Shown in pieces: positions 1 to 9,383 of a DNA stretch of 64,000 bases (its first letter is position 1; each line of letters opens with the position of its first letter). Origin of the DNA: Megamerina dolium (taxonomy: Eukaryota > Arthropoda > Insecta > Diptera > Megamerinidae). The notes beneath the pieces were generated by a model that was given only the letters and a program-made list of their open reading frames with translations, ran no database searches and was not told the DNA's origin. A program made the translations under genes and the position numbers. The DNA lies in assembly GCA_963854835.1 (NCBI GenBank), contig OY978528.1:58598761-58662760 (forward strand), given 5' to 3'.

Positions 1-562
1 GGCGCTACGGTCAAAATGCAATATGTGACATCTTGCTATTATTTTTGTAGAATTAAAAAATATGGAATAGTTTTTTAAAATATTTTTATTTCAATTTTGG
101 TGAAAAATTGTTTTCGTTGACCTGTAAAATTATTAAATTTGCACATTGCGTTTTGAACGCAAAGCCTTCATATATTTTTACACGGTGACAAAAAATTACA
201 TTATTGAGCGGAAGACGAAACTCGAAAAATATCTTTGTTCGATCTTTGCAATTCCAAAATAAGAAATAAAAAACAAAAATTACAAAATTTGTTATTTTTT
301 TGTCACCCTGTATAGTAAGCACTCATAATGAGAATCAGTGTATTGTGCATTGTTGTGAACTCTGTAACGTGTGCTTAACATAGGAATGTAAACATTTTTA
401 TGTTAGTAAATAACATCTCGAACGATACTCGACTGTTAATGTGCAGTAACTGAAACAAATTGCTGTGCTTTAGATGTGTTTATTGTTTGTTGTTGCAGTT
501 AATTGAACATTTCAATTTTTTTTTATACATTTTTGTTTTCTTTTTGTAACTATCACTAATAG
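1..562 (+). other. Intron upstream of the last exon of gene 1
   Basis: This AT-rich stretch has no coding potential. It ends in a T-rich tract (about 520-546), a branch-point-like CTAAT at 556-560 and the acceptor AG at 561-562. It is read as the 3' part of an intron whose 5' end lies outside the window. It carries the small inverted-repeat element at 179-313. A minus-strand open frame at 86-322 overlaps that element and shows no protein-like composition. Confidence 0.6.
179..313. mobile_element. Small MITE with about 20-bp terminal inverted repeats
   Basis: The left end reads TACACGGTGACAAAAAATTA and the right end, reversed and complemented, reads TATACAGGGTGACAAAAAAA. They match apart from a few differences, and both begin with TA, as expected for a Tc1/mariner-type TA target duplication. 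The element is only about 135 bp, has no coding capacity and lies inside the intron of gene 1. It is probably a non-autonomous derivative of a mariner-like element. The parent is not identified. Confidence 0.5.
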
Positions 563-674
563 ACATTGGGATGGAGGACCACCAAGATATCAAAACCCAC
601 CAATGGCACCACCAGCATCTGAATATGAACGTCCACCGCCATATTATTATCCTGGCGCAACGGAACAAGACTAA
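563..674 (+). CDS. Last coding exon of an unidentified gene (Pro/Tyr-rich C-terminus)
   Basis: The exon starts after the acceptor AG at 561-562. Position 563 is the last base of a split codon. The open frame then reads His-Trp-Asp-Gly-Gly followed by a tail rich in proline and tyrosine (PPMAPPASEYERPPPYYYPG) and ends ATEQD-stop, TAA at 672-674. Codon use and GC content differ sharply from the flanks, which is the main reason for calling it coding. The rest of the protein lies upstream, outside the window. The tail resembles the low-complexity ends of RNA-binding or scaffold proteins, but that is only an impression, and I cannot name the gene. Alternative C-terminal exons are common in such genes, so this could be one isoform's end. 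Confidence 0.6.
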
Positions 675-898
675 GTGATCTATATTGAAATTCAATTTTA
701 AAGTGATTTTAGGAAGAAGAAGAGCAAGTCAGAAGATTAAGAGTGTAGTGAATAATAAACAGCAGCAGTAAGTAGTAGCCGAAGAAAAGAAGTAGCGAGC
801 GAATGCAACCAGCAACAAAAAAACAGCCACAAAACAGAAACTAGAAATGAATATGCAGTAGATAATAAGAAATATGATGTGTGTGTATAATTTCATCA

Positions 899-914
899 AC
901 ACACACACACACAC
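899..914. repeat. (AC)n microsatellite
   Basis: Eight uninterrupted AC units lie in the presumed 3' UTR. Confidence 0.9.
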
Positions 915-3110
915 GCATTTAAACGAAATATTAGCAAAAAATTTCAAATTGTATAATTCATGAATTAAATCAGTAGCATACTCTAAGTATATACAATAGA
1001 CGTTGCAATAACAGCAATAGCAACAGCAGAAAAAAAAAACGAAAGAAATTGCAAATCGATGATTGTTTATGATGTAATTATAGTGCAACAGCTTTAAGTT
1101 GAAATTTAGGGTTTCCTTGCCTAATTTCTGCAGGTAAGCCAAACAACAAAATACATATGCCATATTTGAATAATTCGTCCCATATATGGCGCATTATATA
1201 TTATATTTTTTCATTTAAAATTCTTTTAAATAATTGTGTTATGTGTTGAAAGCAACAGTAAAAAAAAAAATGAAAAATTGAATTGAATAAGTGAGACTGT
1301 ATAAATATTATTTTCGTTGTCTTTTTTTTATTATTACCATTTTTACTATTCTTATTTAAGCATCTCCAATATCATACAACATTTTTCATATACATTATTA
1401 TTAAAAATATTTTTATTTTTGAATTTTTATATATTCTTCCTTGTTTTTAAATATATTTTTTCATATTTTAAATTTAATAAAATTTAATGAACTTTAAGCC
1501 CTACATACACGCGCGTGTATAAATAGAACACCATATTCAAAGTGTGATTTGTTTTTCAATTTTTAATTGGTGAAATACAGAATATAGTTTCAAATGTTTG
1601 CACCAATTGCTCAATTTGATTTCGATTGAAAGTGAAATTCAGAATATGACAGATTGTCGTTATAACTTAAAAAAGTAAGAATTTATTTCTTTGTTCATTG
1701 GTTTTAGTGATTATTCTAAAAATAAGAGAAAATTTATAAAATTTAGTGTGAAAAAACTTAGAGTAAATTTATATTTTGTGTCGATGACATTGTGACATTT
1801 CAAAGAAAATCATAAGTAAAGTGCATAGTTTTAAACAAACAAACAAAATTATGAAATCCATGCAATATGCAAATAAATTGTCTTTGATGAAATCAAAAAG
1901 CTGCAAGCAATAATGTGAAAACAATTTGCAGAAGTTGATGATAATGATCATTTGTTGCCAAAAGAAAAAACCTAAGAATATATAAAATGAAAACATGAAC
2001 GAACCTTAACTCAAAAGTTGCATTTAAAATACGTATAATAAATAAATTTTTTCTGTCATTTTTCTCTATTAAAATGTGCTGAATATTTTTACAATACACA
2101 CATACACAGAGTGTTTAATATTTTGCAACAACATCAATGCATATGAATATGTGAAAATAAATAAATTAAAATAAGAAAACGAACCGAAATACAGTAATAT
2201 CTTGCTTTACGTTTTAATGCATTAAGAAAAATTACAAAGCCATTACTTCAATTCGAAAAGCACTGACTTCACATTTTGAAAGAAAAAGTATTTAGCAAAC
2301 AGTAGAAGAACTTCTACTTCTAGTTCCACTAACTTTGCACCACTGTCAGATATACAATCCTTATGATGAGTTTTAGCAATTGCTATCAATCGGCACAGTT
2401 CGAATAGAACGATAATAATTTTCTAAACACTGACTTGGTAGCGGTGTTAGAGTTAGCAATTGGCATCAATTGTGATTATTTTATATTTTATATTTTTTAT
2501 TTTAATTAAAGTCCCTGTAAGTAATCAATTATTTAGAAATAATTGTCGATCGTCGAGTAAAACTGCCCGTGTTCTAAATCTTTTGAGTGTGCATTTCTTT
2601 TACTGTCTTTTAATAAAAATACAGCGTTGGTACCTTCCAAGTATTATATTCGTCAAAACTCAAAGAATTCCAATGGAAGTTTTCACCGTACTCACCAGCT
2701 ATTTTTTGTCTGGCTTTCAGTTGTCATCATCTAGAGTTTCCTTGAAGAATACATTAATTTTGCTCCACTAATCCGTGAATTTATGCTTCCTTTAAAAATG
2801 CTGAATGACAGTAGAAGGAAAAGTGACTATGAAATTGGTAGCACTGAACTTAAACAGCATCTATAATTATGCGTGCTATGTCTATGTTTCTCAACTTTTT
2901 TGTGTGTTATTTTTCCATACAACTATCGCGTCTTAATGTCCTATGTGAGAGACAAAGAACATATATTCCTTAGGACGTAATTGAAACGACATCAATTCAA
3001 ACGTAACACAAGATATTACTATATTACATACATTGCAATCAAAAGACATAGAAACTAATAAATCTATTGCAAAATATTAACGTAAATAATCCAATTTCAG
3101 AATATTTAAA

Positions 3111-3118
<8 letters not shown>

Positions 3119-3147
<29 letters not shown>
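3119..3147. repeat. (AT)n microsatellite
   Basis: About fourteen AT units directly follow a run of A. A shorter (AC)n tract lies at about 3269-3282 and another (TA)n at about 3838-3851. Confidence 0.9.
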
Positions 3148-3152
<5 letters not shown>

Positions 3153-4062
3153 GAATCCATATTAAAATTCACTCAATATACTGTATTTGCCTCTACTTTC
3201 CCTTGGCCCATCCATAATACTAATGTAAACACCGAAATAAAATAACAACAAAATACATTCAATAATACACACACACACACATACGCAATTAAATCTAGTG
3301 TAATTTTTAAGTGTTTTACAATGTGTATGTATGACGAATCAATGATGAATATATAAATATAATATATATAGGCATAACATGTAAATGTAATGAGATTTTA
3401 ATTGTGAATTAATTAAATATTGACTCTTTTTCTTATAATGAATTTGTTTTCCTATTGAAATCTATTCATTTAAAACTACTTCTTATATAAAGTGCATACA
3501 ATTAATATTGTTTTAGAGAAATTTTCCGGGAATAGAAAAACAAAAAGTGTAAACTGCCATTTTAGCAAATGTATGTATTTAGCATTTTTATAAGAGATTT
3601 CATAAAAATGCAGAAAAACAATTTACAAACAAACAAACAAATGCATAATGACTAAGCAAATTTGCCACATATGATATACCCAAAAAGCATATTTCATCTA
3701 TATACAATATAATACATATAATTATTAATTTTTATTATTACTTCAAGTGTATTATCATTATTTTCTTCATTGTAATTATTATTATTTTTATTATTTCATA
3801 TTGGAACATACATATTATTATATTCTTCAAATACTTATATATATATATATATTAATTGATATGAATTAGGTATAAATATGATATAAAAAAAAAAGAAATA
3901 AAAATGAATATGTATTTAATTCGAATTAAGTTTTACATAAATTTTATATAATTAATAAGAAATAAATGATAAACATATTATATATACATAAATATAACTA
4001 TAAGTTTTGCTAGTTGTTTATATTTAAGTATATACATTATACATATATAAGTGTATATATAT

Positions 4063-4420
4063 AAAGGGTGTCCAAGTTTGATGTTAAGATTAACCAATTT
4101 ATTAGCTGTCATTTCATGAAATGTCAAATACCAAATTGCAATTCTTTACAATGCAATGCTATACGATTAAATTGTGTTGTTTTAATTGTGAAATTTTACT
4201 GAAGACAAAATTTGATACACGTTTAAATTCTGTAAATGATGATATTAATTGGCATCTAATATTTCAAAATGTTCTTTATTCTGGTAATAATAGTACCACG
4301 TGGCACGATTAAAATTTCCAAAATTTCTACCTTACAAATATCGAACATTGACAGTATGATATTTGACATTTCACAAAATGACAACTAATTTACATTCTAA
4401 CCTTAAATTTGGACACCTTT
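4063..4420. mobile_element. 358-bp MITE with long terminal inverted repeats
   Basis: The left end begins AAAGGGTGTCCAAGTTTGAT and the right end, reversed and complemented, begins AAAGGTGTCCAAATTTAAGG. The inverted similarity continues for roughly 75 bp, including a shared GTCATTT..TGAAATGTCAAATA block, so the arms are long and the whole element can fold. Both ends abut TA-rich flanks, consistent with a TA target duplication. The 63-codon open frame inside (4121-4312) is not protein-like. The element is non-autonomous and lies in the presumed 3' UTR of gene 1, so a transcript crossing it would form a long imperfect hairpin. Confidence 0.65.
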
Positions 4421-4975
4421 TATATATAAAAATTTATATGTGTATGATAAACTTCAAGTTATCTCAATTGAACTAATTAAAAACAATTAAATAAAAACAA
4501 CAACAACAAAATAAAAATATATAAATAAACAAAACACAAGTCATTAGATATTTTTAGCCATTAAAAAACGAAACAATTTAATAAAACACAAAATTTATAA
4601 TAAATAATAAATTGCAGAGAAGCATTATTAAAAGTGAAACATTAAAAAGACACAGCGATCATTATTACCTATATACGATACAATACAATTACAAATGCAT
4701 TACAAGTATACAATACAAAATACGAGTATAAATCTGAGAACATTTTAAAAAAGAAACCAATAAACACACAAATAATTAATTTAAAGCTACATACTTAGAT
4801 ACAAACATACTTTCAACTGAGCAAACATAATGAAACAATAATAATAAAAAAAAATCAAATATTAAAAAATATTCAATGAAACCAAGATACATTCATACAA
4901 ACGTACTATATGTATTATTGAAATCGTATAAATGCAATGACATAACAAGAATTCATTTACATAAGAAAAATTTCA

Positions 4976-5000
4976 AATAAAAATCATTAAGAAAAATAAA
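4976..5000 (+). terminator. Candidate distal polyadenylation signals of gene 1
   Basis: Two AATAAA hexamers (4976-4981 and 4995-5000) are followed about 45-70 bases later by a GT/T-rich tract, the usual metazoan arrangement. Many other AATAAA occur upstream, so this choice is tentative. Confidence 0.3.
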
Positions 5001-5020
5001 AACAACACAAATGTTTTAAT

Positions 5021-6224
5021 TCATTATTTAAGTGTATATCTATTTTTTGTGTATTAATTTTGTTTTCCACCAGAAAAAAGCAATCAAAAAATAATCTATT
5101 GATTGATCATTTTTTATGTGGTACCTTTCATGTTAAATTTAGCATAAAGAATTACTCGTTAAACATCATTAGCAGGCTACCTCTTAAAAATTTGCAATAA
5201 AATTAAATTAAAGCACATAATTGGGCAGTCGAAAAAAAAGCGATATTCAAACCTATGAGTCATCGTAGCAGTTAAATAACTAGGTACTTCATATTAAACC
5301 AGCATTAATAATCAAATTAAACAATTAATTAAACAGAATTTCATTTGAAATTAACACATTGACCTTGAAAATATCAGCTGCTGAGTTAAATACAATAATA
5401 TACATTCACATATGCATATCTAGAAACTCCTAGAGACTATACACACGCACACAGATGCTCATACAATAGCAATGTTGTCCCCACGGGTCGTCTATGAATT
5501 AATTAATAATGATACAAATAATTAATTCACCAAACCAGGGCATGTCAGAACAAGCCCATTAAAAAAGTAATTTTTTGTATTTATTGATTTGTGTTTTTTT
5601 TTTGCGTTAATTGTGCTGCTTTCTTATTTTTGTTAAATATGCGCTTGAATTGTTGCTTTTATTGTTGAGGAATATTTTTATATATTCTGCAAAATATTAA
5701 TTATTAAACTTTAATTATTATTTTATTTTATTTTTGTGAAGTTTATTTTAGAAATTCTGAGCTTTTTTTTCAGGAAAATTGCGTTAGAAAATTTATTACT
5801 GTTTGAAAATTGGTAATTCCTTGCTGCTAAATGGGACAGCGCTACAATGAACAAATTTTTTCTTGTTGTGTGATTTTTAAATGATGTTGCATGGTTAGAG
5901 CGATATTTAAGGGCGACCAGGAACATTTGTGTTGCAATAATGCGCTTGTTTTACGATGTGTTATGTTATGTCCTGTGTGAAGAAGATTCACATATTCAGA
6001 CAAAATATGAAATTCGATTTGATTTGAAAATTTTGAATTTGAATATAAGGAACCAAATCACACTATTAAATGGAGCTACCAGTTAAGAGTCCAACAGATG
6101 TACTTTATTAACATAACCACAGAGTATAATAAGGTGAGTGGTACAAATACAATATAAAAACAAGACAATTTCAATATTTGCTTAGGGGAAAAAGAAATCA
6201 ATTATTTTTCACATTATTTCAACA
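5021..6224. other. Intergenic sequence, no gene seen
   Basis: AT-rich sequence follows the presumed end of gene 1. An inverted pair of GAATTAATTA / TAATTAATTC lies at 5496-5528. A 67-codon minus-strand open frame at 5723-5926 has no recognisable motif and is not called. Confidence 0.5.
5496..5528. promoter_or_regulatory. Inverted TAATTA pair, possible homeodomain-type site
   Basis: GAATTAATTA (5496-5505) and its exact inverse TAATTAATTC (5519-5528) flank a 13-base spacer. The TAATTA core is the classic homeodomain binding core. In such an AT-rich region chance is a real alternative, though the perfect 10-base arms are notable. Confidence 0.25.
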
Positions 6225-6400
6225 CATTTAATAAGGTTCAAATTGTCGCCCACTCTGGGTCAAATATGGTTTGTTTTATTGCATAATTTTATACCATTTT
6301 AAGGCTAATTTCATAATGCCTCTTTCATAAAAACACTATTAGGCAAACAACTTGGCTAAGCTATTTTCACAATGTATCACTAAGAAAGTTTTACAGTAAC
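6225..6400 (-). pseudogene. Decayed mariner transposase C-terminal fragment
   Basis: Read on the minus strand, this piece contains a run close to ENSLAKLFA..FYERGIMKLALKW, with stops inside. It aligns with the C-terminal end of the DD34D mariner at 34841-36047 (ENRLFQFIAN..FYESGIMKLPSKW). It lacks the catalytic core and the ends of an element, so it is only a scrap of an old insertion of the same or a related subfamily, next to the family A array. Confidence 0.55.
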
Positions 6401-6524
6401 ACAAAAATGCGCTTATTGCTTGTGCAAGATCCAGAATTAAAACTGGATACATCAAAAATGACCAAAAAACCTTCGAAGTTTTTAGCGAGTCATTATAAAA
6501 GTGTAGCCGTTTAATGCCAGCTTC

Positions 6525-7263
6525 GTACTAAGTATATGGTAGATCTATTAAAATTTTCCAATCAATCTCACCTCTAGAGCTGTGAAATGTATAACTAACT
6601 GACCCCCTTTAATTTTCTCTCTTTAAAATTTCCTTCAAACATACTTACCGCCTATCTCCGCTTCTTAAGAGGACTCCCACATAAAAAAAAAAAACAACTG
6701 AAAAATGACAATAGCTGCCCAGGAATCGCCTCTACAGCTGTAAAATATATGAATTACTCCATTGATTTTCCATACTCTACATTTTCCCTAACAATACTAG
6801 TCACCTGAAAACCACATGAAAATCGACAATAACTGCCCAGGAATGTATGATTGACCCCCATTAATTTTCTCTTCTTAACATTTTCTCCAAAAATACTTAC
6901 CTCCTATCTCCACCTTATCAGGGGACCCCCTTACAAAAAGACCGAAGAAAAACCTCGAAATCGACTAGAGCTAGAAATGCATGATTGACACCCATTAACT
7001 TTCTCTTCTCAATGTTTTCTCCAAACCTCCTATATCCACCTTGTAAGGTGACCCCCTTACAAAAAGACCAAAGAAAAACCTCGAAATCGACTAGAGCTAC
7101 CCAGGAATTTTTAACCCACCCCTATTAATTTTTCCTCCCAACACTTGCCACCTATCTCCACCTCTCAAGGGGACAACAAAATAGAAAAGCACATTAAAAG
7201 TGACAATTTCTGCACAGGAATTGCCCCTAGAGCAGTGAAATGTATGACCGACTCCCATTAATA
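6525..7263 (+). repeat. Family A tandem array, left part (copy A1)
   Basis: Diverged modules of about 100-170 bp recur here. Each has the order: cccaggaat / cctctagagc(a/g)gtgaaatgtatgac / cccattaatttt / ctcaacattttc / acttaccncctatctccacctct / aaggggaccccc. Module starts can be seen near 6575, 6735, 6840, 6970, 7100 and 7230. No open frame is conserved. The array is split by the DD41D transposon at 7264 and resumes at 8520. The same modules are found at 32.5, 40.3 (inverted) and 58.3 kb, so this is a dispersed repeat, not a local satellite. Confidence 0.75.
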
Positions 7264-7294
7264 AAGGGTTATCCATTTCGCGGTTTCAAAAGTA
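7264..7294. repeat. Left terminal inverted repeat of the DD41D transposon
   Basis: This is the 31-bp arm. It matches the right arm except for one base (C here, T in the complement of the right arm) within the ATTTCGCGG stretch. Confidence 0.95.
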
Positions 7295-7377
7295 TAGGGC
7301 TAGAATTCGACATCTGTCAAACTGAGTTGTTAAAACAATTTCTTTCTTTTTCAGTTCAAAGTCTGACATTTGCGAAA

Positions 7378-8412
7378 ATGGATCGCTTAACTATCGCACA
7401 ACGTATTAAAATTGTAAAAACCTACTACAAAAATGGTGATTCTGCCACAGCCACATATCGTGCTTTAAGAGGAGATTATGGTTTACATAATCGTCCAACT
7501 ACGCAAGCAATTGGCAAAATTGTGAAGAAATATGAAGAGACTGGATCGGTTACAGATATTGTAAGGCCTGTGCATCATCGTTTCGCTCGTACCACCGAAA
7601 ATATCGCTGCTGTAAGTGAAAGTGTTGCCGAAGACCCGAATGTGTCGATTCCTCGTCGTTCTCAGGAATTAGGACTGTCTTACGGCACATTATGGCGTAT
7701 TTTGCATTTGGATCTACACCTACATCCAAATAAAATCCAGCTCACACAACAACTGAAGCCAGCTGACCATTCACAACGTCGTAGATACGTCGAATGGATG
7801 CTTGAACAACAGGCGGTGGGCGGCGATTTTTCGAACAAAATTTTATTCAGCGACGAAGCACATTTCTCACTCGGTGGGTATGTTAACAAACAAAATTGTC
7901 GTATTTGGGGTTCTGAGAATCCTCAAGTAATTGAAAAGAGGCCACTACATCCACAAAAAGTCACTGCTTGGTGCGCTCTTTGGTCCGGAGGTGTGATTGG
8001 ACCTTACTTCTTCTGGAACACCGACTTTTTTTTGCCTGCTCTTGAAGAATACGACTTAGAGAATATGTGGTTTCAACAAGACGGTGCCACATGCCACACA
8101 ACTCGAGCGAATATGGCTTTATTGCAAGAGAAATTTTCTGGCCGCGTAATTTCTCGTCCTGGCGATATCAAGTGGCCACCAAGATCATGCGATTTGACAC
8201 CGCTTGACTTTTTTTTGTGGGGCTACGCGAAAGACCGTGTTTATGCAAATAAACCTTTAACTCTTGAGCACCTAAAAACCAACATTCGTCACGTTATGGC
8301 TGAGATACCGCCCAATATGTGTCAAAAAGTGGTCGAAAATTACCTCAAAAGAATCAATGCTTGCAACAATTCGCGTGGTGGTCATTTAAATTATGTAATA
8401 TTTCACACATAA
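7378..8412 (+). CDS. DD41D Tc1/mariner transposase, 344 aa, frame open
   Basis: It cuts and rejoins the transposon at its inverted repeats and inserts it at TA dinucleotides, acting in the nucleus. The start is taken at ATG 7378: the frame is open from 7240, but that earlier ATG lies outside the element. The N-terminal part (residues 1-120) is helix-turn-helix type, with LTIAQRIKIV and a second HTH around residues 85-112 (SIPRRSQELGLSYGTLWRIL). The catalytic residues are D159 (ILFSDEAHF), D235 (WFQQDGATCH) and D277 (DLTPLDFFLWG), with 41 residues between the last two. Relatives I recall carry about 20 more residues around a VTVNGERY motif between FF and TDFFLP. Here that segment is missing in frame near residues 212-216, which may cost activity. 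No introns or stops are present. Confidence 0.93.
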   Translation: MDRLTIAQRIKIVKTYYKNGDSATATYRALRGDYGLHNRPTTQAIGKIVKKYEETGSVTDIVRPVHHRFARTTENIAAVSESVAEDPNVSIPRRSQELGLSYGTLWRILHLDLHLHPNKIQLTQQLKPADHSQRRRYVEWMLEQQAVGGDFSNKILFSDEAHFSLGGYVNKQNCRIWGSENPQVIEKRPLHPQKVTAWCALWSGGVIGPYFFWNTDFFLPALEEYDLENMWFQQDGATCHTTRANMALLQEKFSGRVISRPGDIKWPPRSCDLTPLDFFLWGYAKDRVYANKPLTLEHLKTNIRHVMAEIPPNMCQKVVENYLKRINACNNSRGGHLNYVIFHT

Positions 8413-8486
8413 TGTCAACGTTCAAACTTTATAATAAAAAAGAAATATCATGATAAAAAATATGTTATATGTGTTTTATTTACATT

Positions 8487-8517
8487 TACTTTTGAAACCG
8501 CAAAATGGATAACCCTT
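8487..8517. repeat. Right terminal inverted repeat of the DD41D transposon
   Basis: This is the inverse of 7264-7294 with one mismatch, and it is followed by the TA target duplicate at 8518-8519. A transcript-end signal is plausible just inside, since AATAAA-like sequence occurs at about 8433. Confidence 0.95.
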
Positions 8518-8519
8518 TA

Positions 8520-8745
8520 TTTATTTCTCACCATTTCCCTTATACTTACTTGCCACCTATCTCCATCTTTCAAGGGGACTCCTATACTTTATCACCGAAA
8601 AATACATGAAAATCGACAATAGCTACCCAGGAATCACATCTAGAGCGGTGAAATATATGAGTTCTATTAATTTTTCCTTCTCAACATCTCCTCTAAACAT
8701 ACTTATCCCATAGTTCCACTTTTTAGGGGGACTTTTCTACAAATT
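8520..8745 (+). repeat. Family A tandem array, right part (copy A1)
   Basis: The array resumes after the transposon: ttgccacctatctccatctttcaaggggactcc, then cccaggaatcacatctagagcggtgaaatatatgag and a final degenerate module ending near agggggactttt. Joining the two flanks across the transposon restores a continuous module, which supports the nested order of insertion. Confidence 0.7.
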
Positions 8746-9006
8746 ACAATTTGAATCTCGGATCCAGATCGGGACTTCCTGCATGCTTCCTTAGAATGAA
8801 ATGCTTGAAATGATCCGAATTATATGTTTTTCATTGCAAGTCAAGTCATTCAAAAGTTTGACTCATTGTTATGTATATATACTTGCCACATATATTGTAT
8901 TACCGGTAAATATGATAGAAAGTTGTAATATGTATATGTAAATTATATTGTATATATGATTTAATAATTTATTTTACACTATATTGTATTTTATATGCTT
9001 TTCCAC
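8746..9006. other. Spacer with no gene
   Basis: AT-rich unique-looking sequence. Its last 13 bases (8994-9006, TATGCTTTTCCAC) form the left target-site duplicate of the SINE that follows. Confidence 0.5.
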
Positions 9007-9370
9007 CGGTGCCGTAGCTCAGTGGTTAGTGTGTTCGCCTTCTGATCTGTAGGTCGTGGTTCAATACCCGGCTGATGCATAACAAATTTTATATCGAAAA
9101 GATTTTTCTTTCGAATGGTACCCACCTGTCGGCAAGCAATTGGCAATTCTTCCGACAGTAACAACTTGCCATGAAAAAGCTTCTAAAAAGAACTCTGTGA
9201 CAAAGCTCAGAAAAAGTGATGTCACAAGTGTTCTGCCGTTCGGAACCGGCTAAAATAAGTAGGTCCATTCTAATACTGTCCAAAATTTAAGACGCACAAC
9301 AGTAATAGAAGAGAAGCTCGGCCAATGAGCACTTTGGGGCTTTAAGTGCCACATATTTATTTTTTTTATT
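9007..9370 (+). mobile_element. Complete tRNA-derived SINE
   Basis: The 5' head resembles a tRNA. GGTGCCGTAGCTCAGTGG starts at 9008, with RNA polymerase III box A (TAGCTCAGTGG, 9015-9025) and box B (GGTTCAATACC, 9058-9068) separated by 32 bases. A tRNA-unrelated body follows, ending in an AT/T-rich tail. A 13-bp direct repeat, TATGCTTTTCCAC, flanks it exactly (8994-9006 and 9371-9383), the mark of target-primed insertion. Related copies lie at 19.5, 23.6 and 24.7 kb. It encodes no protein; the minus-strand frame at 9089-9283 is meaningless. Its tail differs from the other copies, so at least two subfamilies are present. Confidence 0.9.
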
Positions 9371-9383
9371 TATGCTTTTCCAC

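Larger units (their letters stand above)
675..5020 (+). other. Probable long 3' UTR of gene 1
   Basis: After the stop codon about 4.3 kb contains no open frame of interest, no coding transposon sequence and no splice-like exon. It is AT-rich with many AATAAA hexamers. One early signal sits at 754-759. The best distal candidates are at 4976-4981 and 4995-5000, followed by T/GT-rich sequence around 5040-5067, as expected downstream of a cleavage site. Long 3' UTRs are typical of fly neuronal and RNA-binding genes, so the extended form is inferred, not shown. Simple repeats inside include (AC)n at 899-914 and (AT)n at 3119-3147. Confidence 0.4.
7264..8517 (+). mobile_element. Tc1/mariner DD41D (rosa-like) transposon with open transposase frame
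   Basis: The element is 1254 bp. It has 31-bp terminal inverted repeats (7264-7294 and 8487-8517) starting AAGGGTTATCCATTT that differ at one base. It is flanked by TA at 7262-7263 and 8518-8519, the target duplication of this superfamily. It encodes one uninterrupted transposase on the + strand. It sits inside a family A array, so it inserted after that array formed. Near-identical ends and an open frame point to a recent insertion. The catalytic spacing DD41D and general protein sequence match the rosa-like group known from tephritid and other flies. That assignment rests on recall of the family, not a search. Confidence 0.9.

Noticed and set aside
480..695. Trp-rich open frame on the minus strand
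   Set aside because: It is the antisense of the last exon of gene 1. Its Trp content only reflects the CCA codons on the + strand.
729..1163. 144-codon minus-strand open frame rich in Cys, Phe and Tyr
   Set aside because: It is antisense of A-rich and CAG-like sequence in the presumed 3' UTR; low-complexity product.
5723..5926. 67-codon minus-strand frame as a small protein
   Set aside because: No recognisable motif, no splice or promoter context, and ordinary AT-driven composition.
7680..7889. Minus-strand open frame within the DD41D transposase
   Set aside because: Shadow of the real gene in the opposite frame.
9008..9075. A tRNA gene on the + strand
   Set aside because: Boxes A and B are present, but the sequence does not close as a functional tRNA. 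It is followed by a SINE body and flanked by a target duplication, and similar heads recur at 23.8 kb.
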